DNA from: Cristatella mucedo
Taxonomy: Eukaryota; Bryozoa; Phylactolaemata; Cristatellidae
Assembly: GCA_009760855.2 (NCBI GenBank)
Contig: WPIO01000008.1
Span: 910,001 to 940,000 of the forward strand
DNA length: 30,000 nt
Direction of reading: 5' to 3'
A model generated the notes under the pieces. It saw only the letters and a program-made list of their open reading frames with translations. It had not been told where the DNA came from and searched no databases. A program made the translations under genes and the position numbers. Positions 10,067 through 23,979 of this stretch are shown one piece after another. Within the stretch, counting starts at the first letter, position 1; each line of letters begins with the position of its first letter.

Positions 10067-13000
10067 CTGACAAACCAACCGAAAGGCAATTAGCAAAGTG
10101 GCAACAAGCTGGAGAGTGGCAGCAGCAACAGCAGCACGAGTAGCGAATGTAATAAAGCTGCCAGCCGGTGTTTGCTCACCTTGTCTTTAGTTGGTTTTCT
10201 TTGGTCGACAACATTTGGCGCCGAGTGGCTGCTTTGCGCCTTTGAGCCACTGCCATCAGTGGCAGCACTGGCGGCACTGGCAGCGTCGGACGCACTCATA
10301 GAGGCCGCTGCACGGCCGTCCTCTTCCTCCTGCAGTCGCTTGGCGAGCTCGAGGCTGCAAGAAATACCGAGTGCGGCAGCTGCAGACGAGGTCAGTCAGT
10401 GGGTGGTTCTGGGTACTGAGCTCGTGACCCCGTCCTCAGCATGGACTCGCCACACGGCGGGCCAATGCACCCAACGAGGGGAAATAGTCAGATGACAAAC
10501 AAGACACGACATATCGAGGCACTTTGTGCAAATCCTTGGCAGGCAAGCAATAGAAATGTGCGCATGCAACGACATTCCACACACGTATAGTACATACTCG
10601 CATGTGAAGTGAAGCAACCATATCAAATGCAAGACGTCCTTGAAGAAAGAGGCAAAGGAAGCTGGCAGGAAGCATACGCAGGCACTCACATGTGGGCAGG
10701 AAGCACAGTATTTAGTGCTCGTCGGATGGGATCGGCAGATCGAGCTTCAGCTGCTAGACTTCGATGGCAACAACAAAAGGTCTCCAAACCTAGCATGCCT
10801 CTTACGTCGGCCAATCATGTCAATCCTTTCTCGCCGAAGGCCACCAGTAGGCGAGCGGCCTACACCTTCCTAATGTGTGGCTAGCTGGGTGCTACGCAAG
10901 GCATCTCAAAGCAAAGTGACCAGACAAAAACACCGTGCCAATACACGATAAAGTCGCTCTCTGCCAGAAGTCGAGCGACATCGGCTCAACGCGCAGATAC
11001 AAGATGAAAGGATAAGGCGTGCAAGTCGTTCATAGAGGGCTTCCGCTGCTGCACTCTGAAGAACCAACCTTTTTGTTGCATTCCTAAACTTACAAGCTAC
11101 AGCTCTCAAGGTGGCTGACTGAGCATCTCACCAGCAGCGTAGGGCTGACAAGTGTGGCTACTGACGAATAGGTTAAGGACGGCTCACATAACAACCTTGA
11201 TTATACTGCACGAGGTGAGTGAGCCCTATGGCAACTATCACCCCGTTTGCGGTGGGCAATAGAGAATAGCCTGCAGCAGGACACCTACGACGATGTGGAT
11301 CGTGATGTGCGAGCCCTTTAGTGCTTGATAAATAGCCAGGGGAAGTCGGCTTTGGAAAAGCTGCGACTAGGGTCTACGAAAGCAGTCCTTAGCATGGCTG
11401 CTAGACTGGTCTGCAAGCAGATACAAACTAAAAAGACTGTTGCCAGATCGCTTTGTTGTGTTGGCATTTACCTCGAGTGTGAGCAACCAGTCGTCTACCG
11501 GGATAAAAAAAATCTCCCATGGCAGCTGAGGCTACCCAGAAGCCAAGTTGGAGCAGTTTTGGCCCAAATTCAAGCCTGGGCTGACCAAATATAAACAATC
11601 GGCAGAGCTTCGTGAAGTGCAGTGTTTGAAAATGTTAGCAGAACTAGCACAAAGTCACACACAAACACGAAGCAAGCTTGACGAGCTTGTCATGCGAATG
11701 CTTGGTGGCATAATCACAGATTCGCACTGCCAAATTTGTTCATGCCACGAGGTCCAGCTAGGGTATTTATCATGGTTGCCCTCAGGCTTTCCCGAGTTGG
11801 CAAATACACGACGGACTAGGCTCCGCCCAAACAGAAGGCCGCGATGGGGACTATTCAGGGAGATCCTACGACCTTTTCACGCGAGAAAGAATTTTCAGCG
11901 GAAGTGAGACCCGTCAAGTTAGTGAGGGTACAACTGAATATGCAGTGGGCGCCATCTATGTATCATGGCAATAAGTAAGCTCCCGAAGTGAGATGATTGC
12001 TGTCACTTAGCAAACAGCAACACATCTATATACCTTACTATCATTAATGACATTGACATTATATAGGTCACATGCATTTCTGCAAAGTTGCTTAATGTCA
12101 TTATTGTTCGGTTAGTGAACCGTGATGAGGGAAACTCATCCCTTCTTTAATAAATCACACTTGCAGATAACTGGGGCCAGTTCCCAGGGAAGAAATAACA
12201 GGAGGAGAAATAACAAGAAGAGCAAGGCTCCCACAGAGCGATTCTAAGCACTAGCAGCCCAAGTTGATCAAATCGAGTGAAAGAAAGTCTGTCGGTGTGA
12301 ATGCTGTTTGAGACATTTTGTTACAAAAAATGCATATTGAAAACGATGTAGGGTTTGAATTACATTTTACAACGACGGTTGCTTAGTCAAGGCAGATCAT
12401 CAGACCTTCAAAAAAAGCCCCATTGCTCCCGATGAAGATGCAAGACTAGGTGGCAACGTTGAGCTGGTTTGCACCAGCGGTTGAGGTGCATGCCCCGACC
12501 GAGGTGTGGCTCAGGTCGTGGGCTCGAGCCCCGAGGCATATGTGAAGCGCCTGAATAGTGATTAAGTTCTCTTAGGGCGCTATACAAATGAATTACATTT
12601 CTCATTTCTATATTATAACAGAGTGCTAACTAAAATTCGAAGACAATCTTGCAAACCATAGATGCTATCGGGCTATGGAAAATAATTTAAGGAACGAACG
12701 TGATGCTTAATATCATTCCGACTCCGTCTAAGCAGAACAGGAAGGTGTATGCTACTTCTGCATTGGCATGGGTGCATTACATACAAAAACACTGGAGGCA
12801 AAGCCAAGGGCTGAAGGTCATGGGGTTAACTACACAACAATCATTTCGCCTCCAACGGTGAACGATCCTGCAGCATTCGAAATTCGAGCACCAGCTCTAC
12901 CAAACGAAGGCTCTGCCTACTTTCAGCTGGGTAAATTAAAAAACTTAGGACTTGCAAAGGTGGGGATACTGCTGTCGATCTGGTCCTTGCATTAGTGACA

Positions 13001-16000
13001 TCCCTTTATGACTAATGCAAACTCACTACCCGCTGGTATTCCTGCAGTACAAAGACACTTATTGTTTGTGCAAAATCCTGTAGCCAGGCTTGGCAGCAGT
13101 GGACGGTGGTGCAGCTTCCACACTCCACCACTGCTCCCTGACTTCGCACTGGTTCCCCATCAAACAGCGACTCAAACGACTTCAAGGTCTGTTCTCTCAA
13201 TTACTTTCAAGTCCTCCATTTTCTTGCTGCAGCTTAACTATGCAAAATAACTCTTTATAATTGCTCGCAGTGTCGTACCAACACCTCTTCTGGTCCCAGA
13301 CATTTAGCTGAGCATCTAATCGTACTAAAATTCTTTTGAGATCGTGCCTTCAGTTCGTATGGTCCCAAAGGCTGGAATTCAATCTCGACTGAAATACAGC
13401 TGGTGCAAGACTCTGCAGCTAGGCTTGTCTGTCGTGAGCGTTGCAGTTGTGACATCACACCACTTCTTGCCGACCTGCACTGGTTACCAGTCAATCAACG
13501 GATCGACTTCAAGGTCTTGTCGCTCACTTTTAGGTCACTTCATTCTTTGGCTCCAGCCTATCTCTCAGATATACTCCCCCATCAGGCCAAGCATAGTACC
13601 ACCTGCTTTTCGGAATCCAACAGTCTACAAATACCTCGTACAAACCTCAAATCCTTTGGAGACCGTGCATTTAGTTCGTATGCTCCCAAAGCCTGGAACT
13701 CCCTCCCAACCTGCGTCAGAACATCCCCTGACCTGACCACATTTAAAAGGAACCTAAAACACACCTATTTAGGACAGCATTTAGTGGGTCCCTGTGATTC
13801 GTCTTTGATGTGCTTATGCGTGCTGACACTGTGCATGCTGCCACTAACCACACTTGCATGCTGACCATGTGCATGTGACCCCTAACCATGTTATTCATGT
13901 TGTTTATCAAGCATGATATTACTCACGATTCAATCGCGTTTCCCCTTGCAGCAAATGTAAAGCGCCTAGAAAGAGATTGAGTTCTCTGAGGGCGCTTTAT
14001 CAAGTGTATTATTATTATCACTTGACATTTCAGGGGTAAATATTAAGAAAATACGGAGAAAATTGATCTGGCAACCTAATATTTGTTTAATGTGTCGTTC
14101 ACAAGCATGTTAGAAATGAGATCTCAGGTTTTGACGATTTCCACATAAAAGCATATAAAATGATAATGCAAACCATGTCTAACCCGAATGTAAACAGGAA
14201 GCAAAATATAAACTATTGCTTTTAACGTTCTTGCTACTTTAGTTTGAGGTAACTTGCATGTCCTGGTCGTCTCCCATGCCAATCGAGTCATTGCGTGTTA
14301 GTGTATGCCTGTGTGCATTCATGTCACCAGGGTCGGCATCTTATGGAGAACCCTGGTACCTTTCTGATTTACTAATTTCAAGAAAAGAAATAAAAAATCA
14401 TGCGAAATTCAAGAAAGCTCGGCAGCGAGAAATTCTCAAAATGTGGCACATCCATCCGAGAAAGCTACGATGAAGCAAAAAAAAGGAGGGGGGAAAATCC
14501 CTAAAGCTAAGCAGCGAGGCAAAAGGCACTTGTTGGAATCATACACAGACACCAACCGAAACACAAGCCCAGCAGGCAAGCGTGAACAGAGCAATGTGGT
14601 ACAGCCATAGTGACTTACTCTGACAGTGCAGCGAGACTTTGTTGCGTGGTGGTGGCACTCCCGGTGGCTCCAGTGACTCCCCTGCTCTCTTCTTGCAAAG
14701 ACAAGGCTAGAAGGTAACTAAAAAAAAAGAAAGAAAGAGAAGCTACGATTGCCATGCGATTTGCACATGCTAATGGCAGTTTCGTAGGCAGGTCCTCAGC
14801 GTGGACGCTGCCTACGGCAAAGAGCAGCAGCAAGTCCAGCCCAATGCCTAGCACGTGAAATCTTGGGCCACCCCAAAGCAAAAAGCAAGTGACAAGCTAC
14901 GATAAACAAAACCCAATAAGGTGAAGAAATTGTCCGACATGCAAACGACTACACCATTACAGCACCATCTTGCAGACAGCGCTCTTGCCATAGCGCTTAT
15001 CTGTCATAGAAGCACCACCAAAAAAGGTCAAATGAGTCGTCGGCAAAAACGTGCACACAAGCAAGTACATCATCATCCACTGATACGATGGCTAGCAAAC
15101 CCTTCCCACGTCTTCACGGCTATTCCAGAAGGAACTACTAGTCACAAGAACAGGTCCATTCATAATGGTACAGCTCAGCACGATGGGAACTTTCTCGGTA
15201 ATAGAAGAACGAATGTGCATGCTTACTCGTTATCGAGCTGATTGGCTGAAACCTCCTTTTTGCTAACTTCCTGACGGCCTGCCATTGGAGATCGGGGCAC
15301 AGTGGCTGCTCCAGTGCCGGTGTCATCAACCACTCGACGCATTAGATGGAAATCGGCATCAACAAAACGACAGTCACCTTCAATGTTTTCCAGCGACTGC
15401 CAAACGACATCACTCTCGTTGAGAAATCCTTGATCGGTCACCAGCTGGTAAAGATTTCCCTGGAGGAAGGCACAGACAGGTTGTCAACAGTGGAGGCGTG
15501 ATGCGCACAGTGTCGCACACCACCATGCACCAAGCATGCATCAAAAGCAGCCTTTGTCACGGTGGCAGCTGCCTCGAAGGTGCCACAGCAAGCGAGTGCC
15601 GAACCCCGGACATGCCAGGCTGCATGCTAACGATGCAATTCGTCTTTGCCTGCTGCTGCCTATGCTGCTGCTGCTGCTCCACGTCACACCCAAAAAGTCA
15701 ATCGGACTTTTCGGGTGTGGCGTCGCCTGAAAGGTCGATAACGGAATGAATGTGGCCACCGATGAGGACTGCTTCAGCAACGGAGGAACAGCAATGACAC
15801 AGCAGCCAGTGGATTGGCCATCAATCACCTTTTGCTTGCACAGTGTGCTGAAGTGGTTGTTCCTGAAGAGCACGCAGAGCTCGCCATCGCAGAGCCTCGA
15901 GCCGAGCTCGACAAGGCCGTAGTAGGTTAGCTGCGAGGCCGACCGTTCGAGGAACTGCTCAGCGACCAGAGCTGCCGCCAACGAAAGCATAGACCGACAT

Positions 16001-19000
16001 CAGCAGAGCAGCAGACAGACACACGATGCATCGAAAGAGGTCACGTCTGGCCGAAGGCATCAGGGCGAACACTGCTGAGTTCGGACCCCGGAAGCTACCA
16101 TTACAAAAAGATCCCACTCAGAAAATGAAGGCAAGTGAGTGGAGGCCCTACGGAGTCAGCTGCTCAGCTTGTAAGCAAAGGCGTCTGCTGCTGTGCTGCT
16201 GCCTCTGATGCCGTTAAAACAGGTAACTGGCATGTCCGCACGTACACACAAACACTGACACAGACACACTCACAATCACTGACATGCACACAGACACACA
16301 CACACACAGACACAGACAGAGAGACACACACAGATACAGACACAGAGACAGACACACACACACTAAGGGCTCAGTATCACTCCACATTAACTAACTGTTG
16401 TTATTGGCAGTAGAAACTTGCTCTGCAGTAATATTGACCTTACGAGTTCAGTCAGATATTATCTTATAATAACATTGATACATTGATATAGCTCTGTAAG
16501 ATAAATACAATCTCTTTCAAAACTCTAGACCTTTGCTTAATGAAATATATCAATTGATAGGTGACACACTGTTTCAGGACGAATAAGCACATAAAGGACA
16601 ATATTGAAATCAACGGAGCTAATGTCGTGAAGAACAGGTCGGGCTTGTTTAGCTTTCGGTTGTTTCTTTTAACACAAGTTGCCAAATCAGGGCATTTTGT
16701 GATGTCACTCAAGAGTGAGTTCTAAGTTTTAGGAGCATACGAACTGAAGGCACGGTAACCACAAGATTTGAAGTTCGTTACAGGCACAACCAAACGACCC
16801 CAGTCAGTGAAGTGGATGATACGATGGGAAACGTGATTAGAAAGTATTTCCGATGTAGCGCGTGTCCGACTGCAACTCGACATAGACTAAGTGGGTGTCA
16901 TACAGGAGAGTTTTTCTATAGCACTATAAAGCCTTCGGTAGCAGCTTTCGGTACAAATTCGATAGCCAACAGACTTCGTATCACAGCAAAGAGAAAGTGA
17001 GATGCATAGATGAGTCAGGAGGGCAGTCGATGAAAAGTAAGTAGCATGGAAGTAGCGACTGAGGACGACTGGAAATGACGTGTACCTAAAAGTCTGTGCC
17101 GGTTCGCCTTCCCTTCGCCTGCAACAAACTTGTCCTTTTTTGTTCTGGTTTGCTTTGCCAGAGCACCGGTTAATTACTTAGCGTATATTACTAACCAGAG
17201 GTCTTACCAACCTGTGGCCATGAGTGTCTTGCTGTTTGCTTAAGCATGCTGACCCATGCATGATTTTCATTGCTTTTGCATTTTATTGCATGACAATAAC
17301 CCATGAGTATACCGATTCTCTTGCAACAAGAGTTATACAGAGCCTGGATAGAGATTTAGTTCTCTTTGTATGCTATACAAACCGACTATTATTACTGAAT
17401 TATTATAAAGTGAGTCACGGAACCTAGAGGTCGATATGATGCATAATCAGTGAATGTCGGTGAGAAGTGACATGAGAATGTGGCAATTGCTACGTTCACC
17501 ACAGACAAGCCTAGCTGCAGAGTTTTTCACCAGCTGAGAGAGCTTGAGGTGCTGGAAGGCAGGGGAGGATCAAAGCACAAGTACAACTGTATGTCATAAG
17601 CAGAAAAATAAAGGCCTCGATTGTGCTTGGCAAGTGCATCGGCAAGAGGTAGAGCATACATACAACAAACAAGAATAAATCCCTTGGGTAATCTGTACTT
17701 CAAAGCACAGACTCTAGCTAAGCCAGCATTTCTGAGTAGGTTGTCATACACTTGGCAAAGTACTGACTCTGTGGAATGATTTGCTCAAAATCCCAACTGG
17801 AAACTAGCTGGTTTGATGTTTTGATAACAGAGTTTAAGTTCTCTGAAGCTGCTTGTTCAAGGTTCTTTTATTTGAATGGCAATTGGGAGACTGAGTAGAT
17901 GCTGGGTTAAGTTCTCTGGTTTGTGTCGGACTTCCTATTGAATGGTCTGTATACACGTCAGTTTGTATTACAATGGCGGACGCTTTCTATGAATATATGT
18001 CAATATGGCACTAAACAAAATCCTAGCTGCTTAAACGGCCTCTTTTTGTATAGCGACATAAGAGCCTTGACGGCTATCACCACCTCTTGCAGTGGGGGAT
18101 ACAGGATCGCCCACCATAGGAATCGAACTAACGACCTCGGGACCAAGGTCATGAAAGCAACCGCCTTACCTAGTGAGCCATCACGGGCACTAGCACAGAG
18201 TCAGATGGAGCTATTATAGTGCAGGCCTTCTAGCAACAAACGTAAGGATTGATTACCAGAGTGGACATATTCGACGTGAAACTCCAAGTTCATCGCCATG
18301 GGTGCAAACATCTTAAGAATTTTCAGATTGCAGAGATTTAAGCAGTTTGACATCATACGATGCATATGCTAACTGCATGAGGTAGATAGGTTTACTTTAT
18401 GCATTATTGCAAAGTGAGGCAGGTCAGAATTACCGATCAGCAGCTTGACAGTGAAGTTTCAGGAGTGGTTCTCCACAACAGTCCACAGGCAAAAGGCAAG
18501 AAAACAAAAACGTACACAGTAATCTGTTGTATTGTTTGGCACCAGGATGTGATCTGTAAAATTATGTGCCTGAACCAAGTCATCGCCAAGGTAATGCCCA
18601 AGCACTAGAGCTTTCTAGCTAGCAGAAGAGCCAACAAAGACAGACCCAAAAATATTACTACACCTAAACAAAACTGCATCTTGCGAAACAGTATGAGGTC
18701 ATGGAGCAGCAGACTGGCATTGGAAGCAAAAGTATATTGCCAACACCTGGTGCCACGCTCCAACAGATACTTTAAAGTGCTTCTGACATGTCATACCATA
18801 CAAACGGCCACCTGAGTTTTCGAAACAGAAACCGCAATTTTACAAGCAATTCAAATAACCGGATCAGCCGAATCATTGGTCCGAAATGGCCCTCACGGCA
18901 GGTGAGGGGAACACTGCCCACCTTCTGAGACCAAGGCCTCATCTGTAGAATTTTTCTGCTTAATTATCTTCTCTACGAGCTGGTTGTAGCCCAGGCCAGC

Positions 19001-22000
19001 TGTCGCTCGTACCAGCTCAGTCTGCTGCGGGTCGATGAGCCAGCCGTGGTAAAGGTCGATGCCCAGCAGATCGAACACTATGCACTCCGGGGTGTACTCA
19101 AAGTCCTTCACCCTACATGTCAAGATGAACGTGCTTGACGACATAAAAATGCTGACCCCGACATAAAGGGTAATCAAGTCAGGTCTCATCACTTGATTGC
19201 AGCTGCAGTCGACAAGTAGGAGTCATCGGCAAAAGCCAACGACACGGCCCAGTACAACACATGCAAGTAGCTGGAGCAGCGGGTATGAAAATGGATTAAC
19301 GAGTGCAAGATCTCAAAAACAACAACAATGACGACAGGTCAAAAGCAGCTGCTGCAACTGCAGCCTAGCAGACGTGCTGAGTTTCATTCGAAGCACTAGA
19401 GCCTATCCGTGTCCTCCCCCGTGCCATGTGATCTAGCTTTGTCTGTGTGTCAGCATCAGCTGAAAGCTGCAACAAAGCTGCAAAAAAAGTCTAAGGCAAA
19501 GAAGTGAAGATGCCCAGACCCACTCACTGCCCACATGCTTGCCTGTGCACAGGCAATAAAATGCAATACATACATCCCAAATGCAAGGGCTTGTTGGCAT
19601 AGAAGAACTGCTACTATGCCAACAACACTCACACACATATGGTACCGTAAGCCGATTAAAAAGCAGGAAGTGTTGCTGCCACATGAGTATAACGCTCCAA
19701 CACAGACCGACAGATTGAAGATAGTCAGCTAAGTATGGCTGCTTAATTTTAGCCTCTGGTTTTGAAGCACATGGATCTTACTGGAGGAAAAGACAACTCA
19801 CATTGTTGGCTCTTTCGTGTCTAGTGCTATGAAACCCCCTGGCACTGTGGTAGAGCCATACAAATTGGATTGTCAGTTTAGCAACAACTTAATTTGTGAA
19901 CAGCTTTGCCGGATTCACTAAACTTTTGCAGCCCAGTACCCTCACCCAACAAAGTGAATGCTCACATTGCCTAGCAATCAAAAGGATCTTGCAAGCCAAC
20001 ACAGACGAGATGATACAGCCACTGGGCTACGAGTCAGAGCACTCCGTCACCTGAAGCATCAGCAAGGCATGGCCGACTGTAAGCTTGTGGAGCTCATAAG
20101 TCGTCGGTTAGAAATACAATTCCTAACATTGCAGCCTTATGCCTATCGTCCTAAATACCGAAGCAGATCACAGAAGTCAAGACTCGATACCATAGGGCTG
20201 GCAAAGTACATCTAAATGCTGTTACGAGCAAGTTTTGAACAATTCAAGCAGCTATTAAATTAATGAAAGAGGAAACCCCTCTAGCTCAGCATTCTCAGAG
20301 ACCAAACACTATTCGAAAACTGCATTGTGGGGTGTACGAAGACCACTGAACTCAGACTTCTGCATGCTTGCAATCACAGCACGTGTGCAATAACATGATT
20401 TTGAGAGGCAGCCCCTGAGATGGATGCTACTGCTCAGAGCTTGCACAAAACAAAACCGATCTGCAGTGATATAGAGCAATTGTGCAGAGAGTGAGATAAG
20501 TGCGATTTTTGTTTAAAAAAACTGTAGCCACTAATATTCAACTAACTAGACTCACCGGGCTCCAAAACCTACTGCATTGAATACCCTACTGCAAAACGTG
20601 GGTGATTTAAAAAAAATAATTCATTTGTATAGCGCCCCAAGAGAACTTAATCTCTATTCAGGCGCTTCACATATGCCTCAGGGCTCGAGCCCACGACCTC
20701 AGCCAGGCCTTGGTCGGGGCGAGCACCTTAACCACTGGACCAAACCAGCTCGGCGTAAAGACATAGCCGCAGTAACAACCACAACACTCAACTTCCTTAG
20801 CTAGTTTCCTCTACAGAGATTGATATATGGGTTTAGTGGGCGTGTCTATCTGTATTCACTCAACCACAAAAGAATTCGACCAGCGGCAGTAGCCTCTTTG
20901 AAAAGTTCTCCCACTTGCATGCATTTCATGTAAGTAACACATTAGCAATACTAAAGTATGCACACTGAAGTAATCAGAAAAAGAAAACACTTTGTTTAGA
21001 TCACTTATCTTTCTTGATTTAACGTGTTAGCATGACGCCGTGCATTTCTTACTTGTGTTGACGTTTCAGACTCGGACCTTTAGCTAATCGACCTGGCCGA
21101 AAGCCGAAGTCATATTGCACCACGCTGCTTTCTATTGGACCAGGAGTACTGACATGAAAACTAACAGCTGTCCCTCTTGGTTTTGGCACTCTCTCATTTT
21201 ACGAATCTTCAGGCAGTGGTCCAAAACAGACGTCGACAAGTCTCTAGCAGCTACAAGAACGTGAACAAAGTATGAAAATGGTGATGGCGCAACCTCAGCG
21301 ATGCTAGCACCTGCTTGTGTTTGGGATATTGTCTTGCTACACTTAAGTGGTCACGTGTAAGTCCCACATTCTGGACGTCGTTTAATATTGGGCCCCAGCA
21401 TTTTGCTACTAGCCGGATAAAGCAGGATCTAGTAGTCATTACTGGTAGCCCACCTCCAAGTCATGCGACGTTCACCTACAAATTAGCCATAGACGGTGGC
21501 ACTGTAGGTGAATAGCTTTAATTGGGTCATCGATTTATAATGCATTTCAATTTCAGTTAGAAATCACAGCAACTTAACTTTTGTTGCTGCTAAAATTCTA
21601 ACGAATTAATAATAATAACACACTTGATAAAGTGTCCTCTGAGAACTCAAATCTCTTTCTAGGCGTTTTAAAATTGCTGCAAAGGAAACACGATCGAATG
21701 GTTAGTGGCAGCATGCTCGATAAACAACAAGAATAACATGGTTAGGGGTGACATGCACAAGGTCAGCATGCAAGTGTGGTTAGTGTAATGCAATGTATCT
21801 CTGTCTATAACTCCACAAAGCCACAAAGACCATGTGGGTGTTACGCAGGAGAGTTTTGCATAGCGCACTCACAGCCTAAGCAGCTTTCGGCACACATTCG
21901 GTTGCCAACAGATTTCATATCACGAAATAAAGAGAGAGTGGGAAGCATACCAGAGTCAGGAGAGCAGTTGAGGTAGTGAGTAGCATGGAAGTAGCAGCTC

Positions 22001-23937
22001 AGGACTGCTGAAAAGGATGAGCCATAGTCGGCAGCAGGAGAGTTGTTGTCGTTTCGTAAGAATTGTGGGGGCGAGTTCCACAGTCTAGGACCTGCAGAGC
22101 TCAAGCTTCAGTCGCCAACGGTCTTTAAGCGGAGGAATGGAACAGCTAATTTATTGTCCACAGAGGACCTGAGGGCACGAGGAGGCTGGAGCTGGTGCAG
22201 CAGTTTAGCTAGGTATGGAGAAGACGAGCCGTGGCGGGTCTTGTGGGTCAGCATAAGAACTTTGCTCTGTATCCGTTGATCAACCGGTTAGTGGCAGCAT
22301 TAAACAGTGTCAGCATGCGTAAGCACATAGAGGACGAATCACAGGGACCCAGATATCGTGACGGAAGTAGGGAGTGAGCTCGAGGCTTTGGGAGCATGCG
22401 AACTAAAGGCACGGTCTCCAAAGGATTTGAGGTTTGCATGAGGTATGGGTAAACTGTTGGATTCCGAAAAGCGGGTGGTGCGATGCTTGGCCTGGTGGGG
22501 CGAGTAGACCTGATGGATCCCTCAGCTTCCTTGCAGTTTCTGTCTGTCTGTGGTCCATGGTAAACGACTTTAAACCGATCTGGCCGGAAAAAAGGGATGC
22601 ACTTCATATCGATACAAGCACGCAGGCCAGCCTCTGTTAGCAGCCTGTTCAACGTCAATGTTCATACGTTTCCCATGCACAATTTTGGAGAATTTTACAG
22701 CAAACTATGATGGGAAAAAACAGAATGAAACCATTACAATGCTCCATCATGATTATCTACTGAGTGGTAACTATGTTTACCTGGCCTAGAGACATTTTTA
22801 GAGCTCTTACTCTTCAATATCTCCTTACTGTCTCCTACTCTTCTCTAGATAATTCAAATCTCCTACTCTTCACTACTTCCTTGTCAGTGTCTGTTCAGCT
22901 ATTTTCAGATCTCAACAAAGAGTTAGTCATGCTGTACTAAACGAGTCTCCGGAATCACAAAGCAGCTATCTTGTCTCTTTTGAAAATTGATAATGCAACC
23001 CCTTTGATATGACTTGAGAGAATAGACTTGGTGGAAACTCTATTTCGAACTAAAATACGATAAAACTAACTTACTAGTTATGGGCAAACCCAATGTTATT
23101 CAGAAATTGAAAAGGCTGACGCTCAAAATTAGCTCTACCAGCATATCTCCAGTTGAATCAGCTCGAAATCTAGGTGTCGTGTTCCAAAGTGACCTCTTGC
23201 TAGACAACCACATCAGCTCCGAAATCAAGTCTGCCTACTTTCAGCTACATAACATTGCTAAAATTCGGGCTTGTTTAGATTAGGATACCACGTTTATGTT
23301 GGTCCATGCATTTGTGAGATCCCGTCTTGACTACTGCAACTCACTACTTACTGGCCTACCGGCAAGTGCAATCAGGCGATTACAGCTGGTGCAAAACTCT
23401 GCAGCTAGGCTTGTCTGTCGTGAGCGTCGCAGTTGCCACATCTCACCACTTCTTGCCGACCTGCACTGGCTACCAGTTAAGCAACAGATTGACTTCAAGG
23501 CTTTGTCGTTCACTTTTAGGTCACTTCATTCTTTGGCATCCTTTCGGAATCCAACAGTTTGCCAATACCTCGTACAAACCTCAAATCCTTTGGAGACCGT
23601 GCATCTAGTTCGTATACTCTCAAAGCCTGGAACTCACTCCCGACTTTCGTCACAACATCCCCGGACTTGACCACATTTAAAAAGAACTTAAAAACACCTA
23701 TTTAGGACAGAATTTAGTGGGTCCATGTGATTCGTCCTTCATGTGCTTATGCGTGCTGACACTGTGCATGCTGCCACCAACCACACTTGCATGCTGACCC
23801 TGTGCATGTCACCCCTAACCATGTTATTCATTTTGTTTATCAAGCATGATATTACTCACGATTCAATCGCGTTTCTCTTTGCAGCAAATGTAAAGCGCCT
23901 AGAAAAAGACTGAGCTCTTAGTGCGCTTTATCAAGTG

Positions 23938-23979
<42 letters not shown>

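Noticed and set aside
15541-15828. Continuation of the exon 4 frame as a longer gene
   Set aside because: The sequence after AAG|GTGATT loses MINDY similarity, and exon 5 continues the family alignment exactly.
16242-16365. CRISPR-like or satellite array
   Set aside because: Simple CA/CAGA repeat without regular spacers.
18893-18921. Extension of the exon 3 frame
   Set aside because: Read-through past a GTGGGC donor; similarity stops at the splice site.
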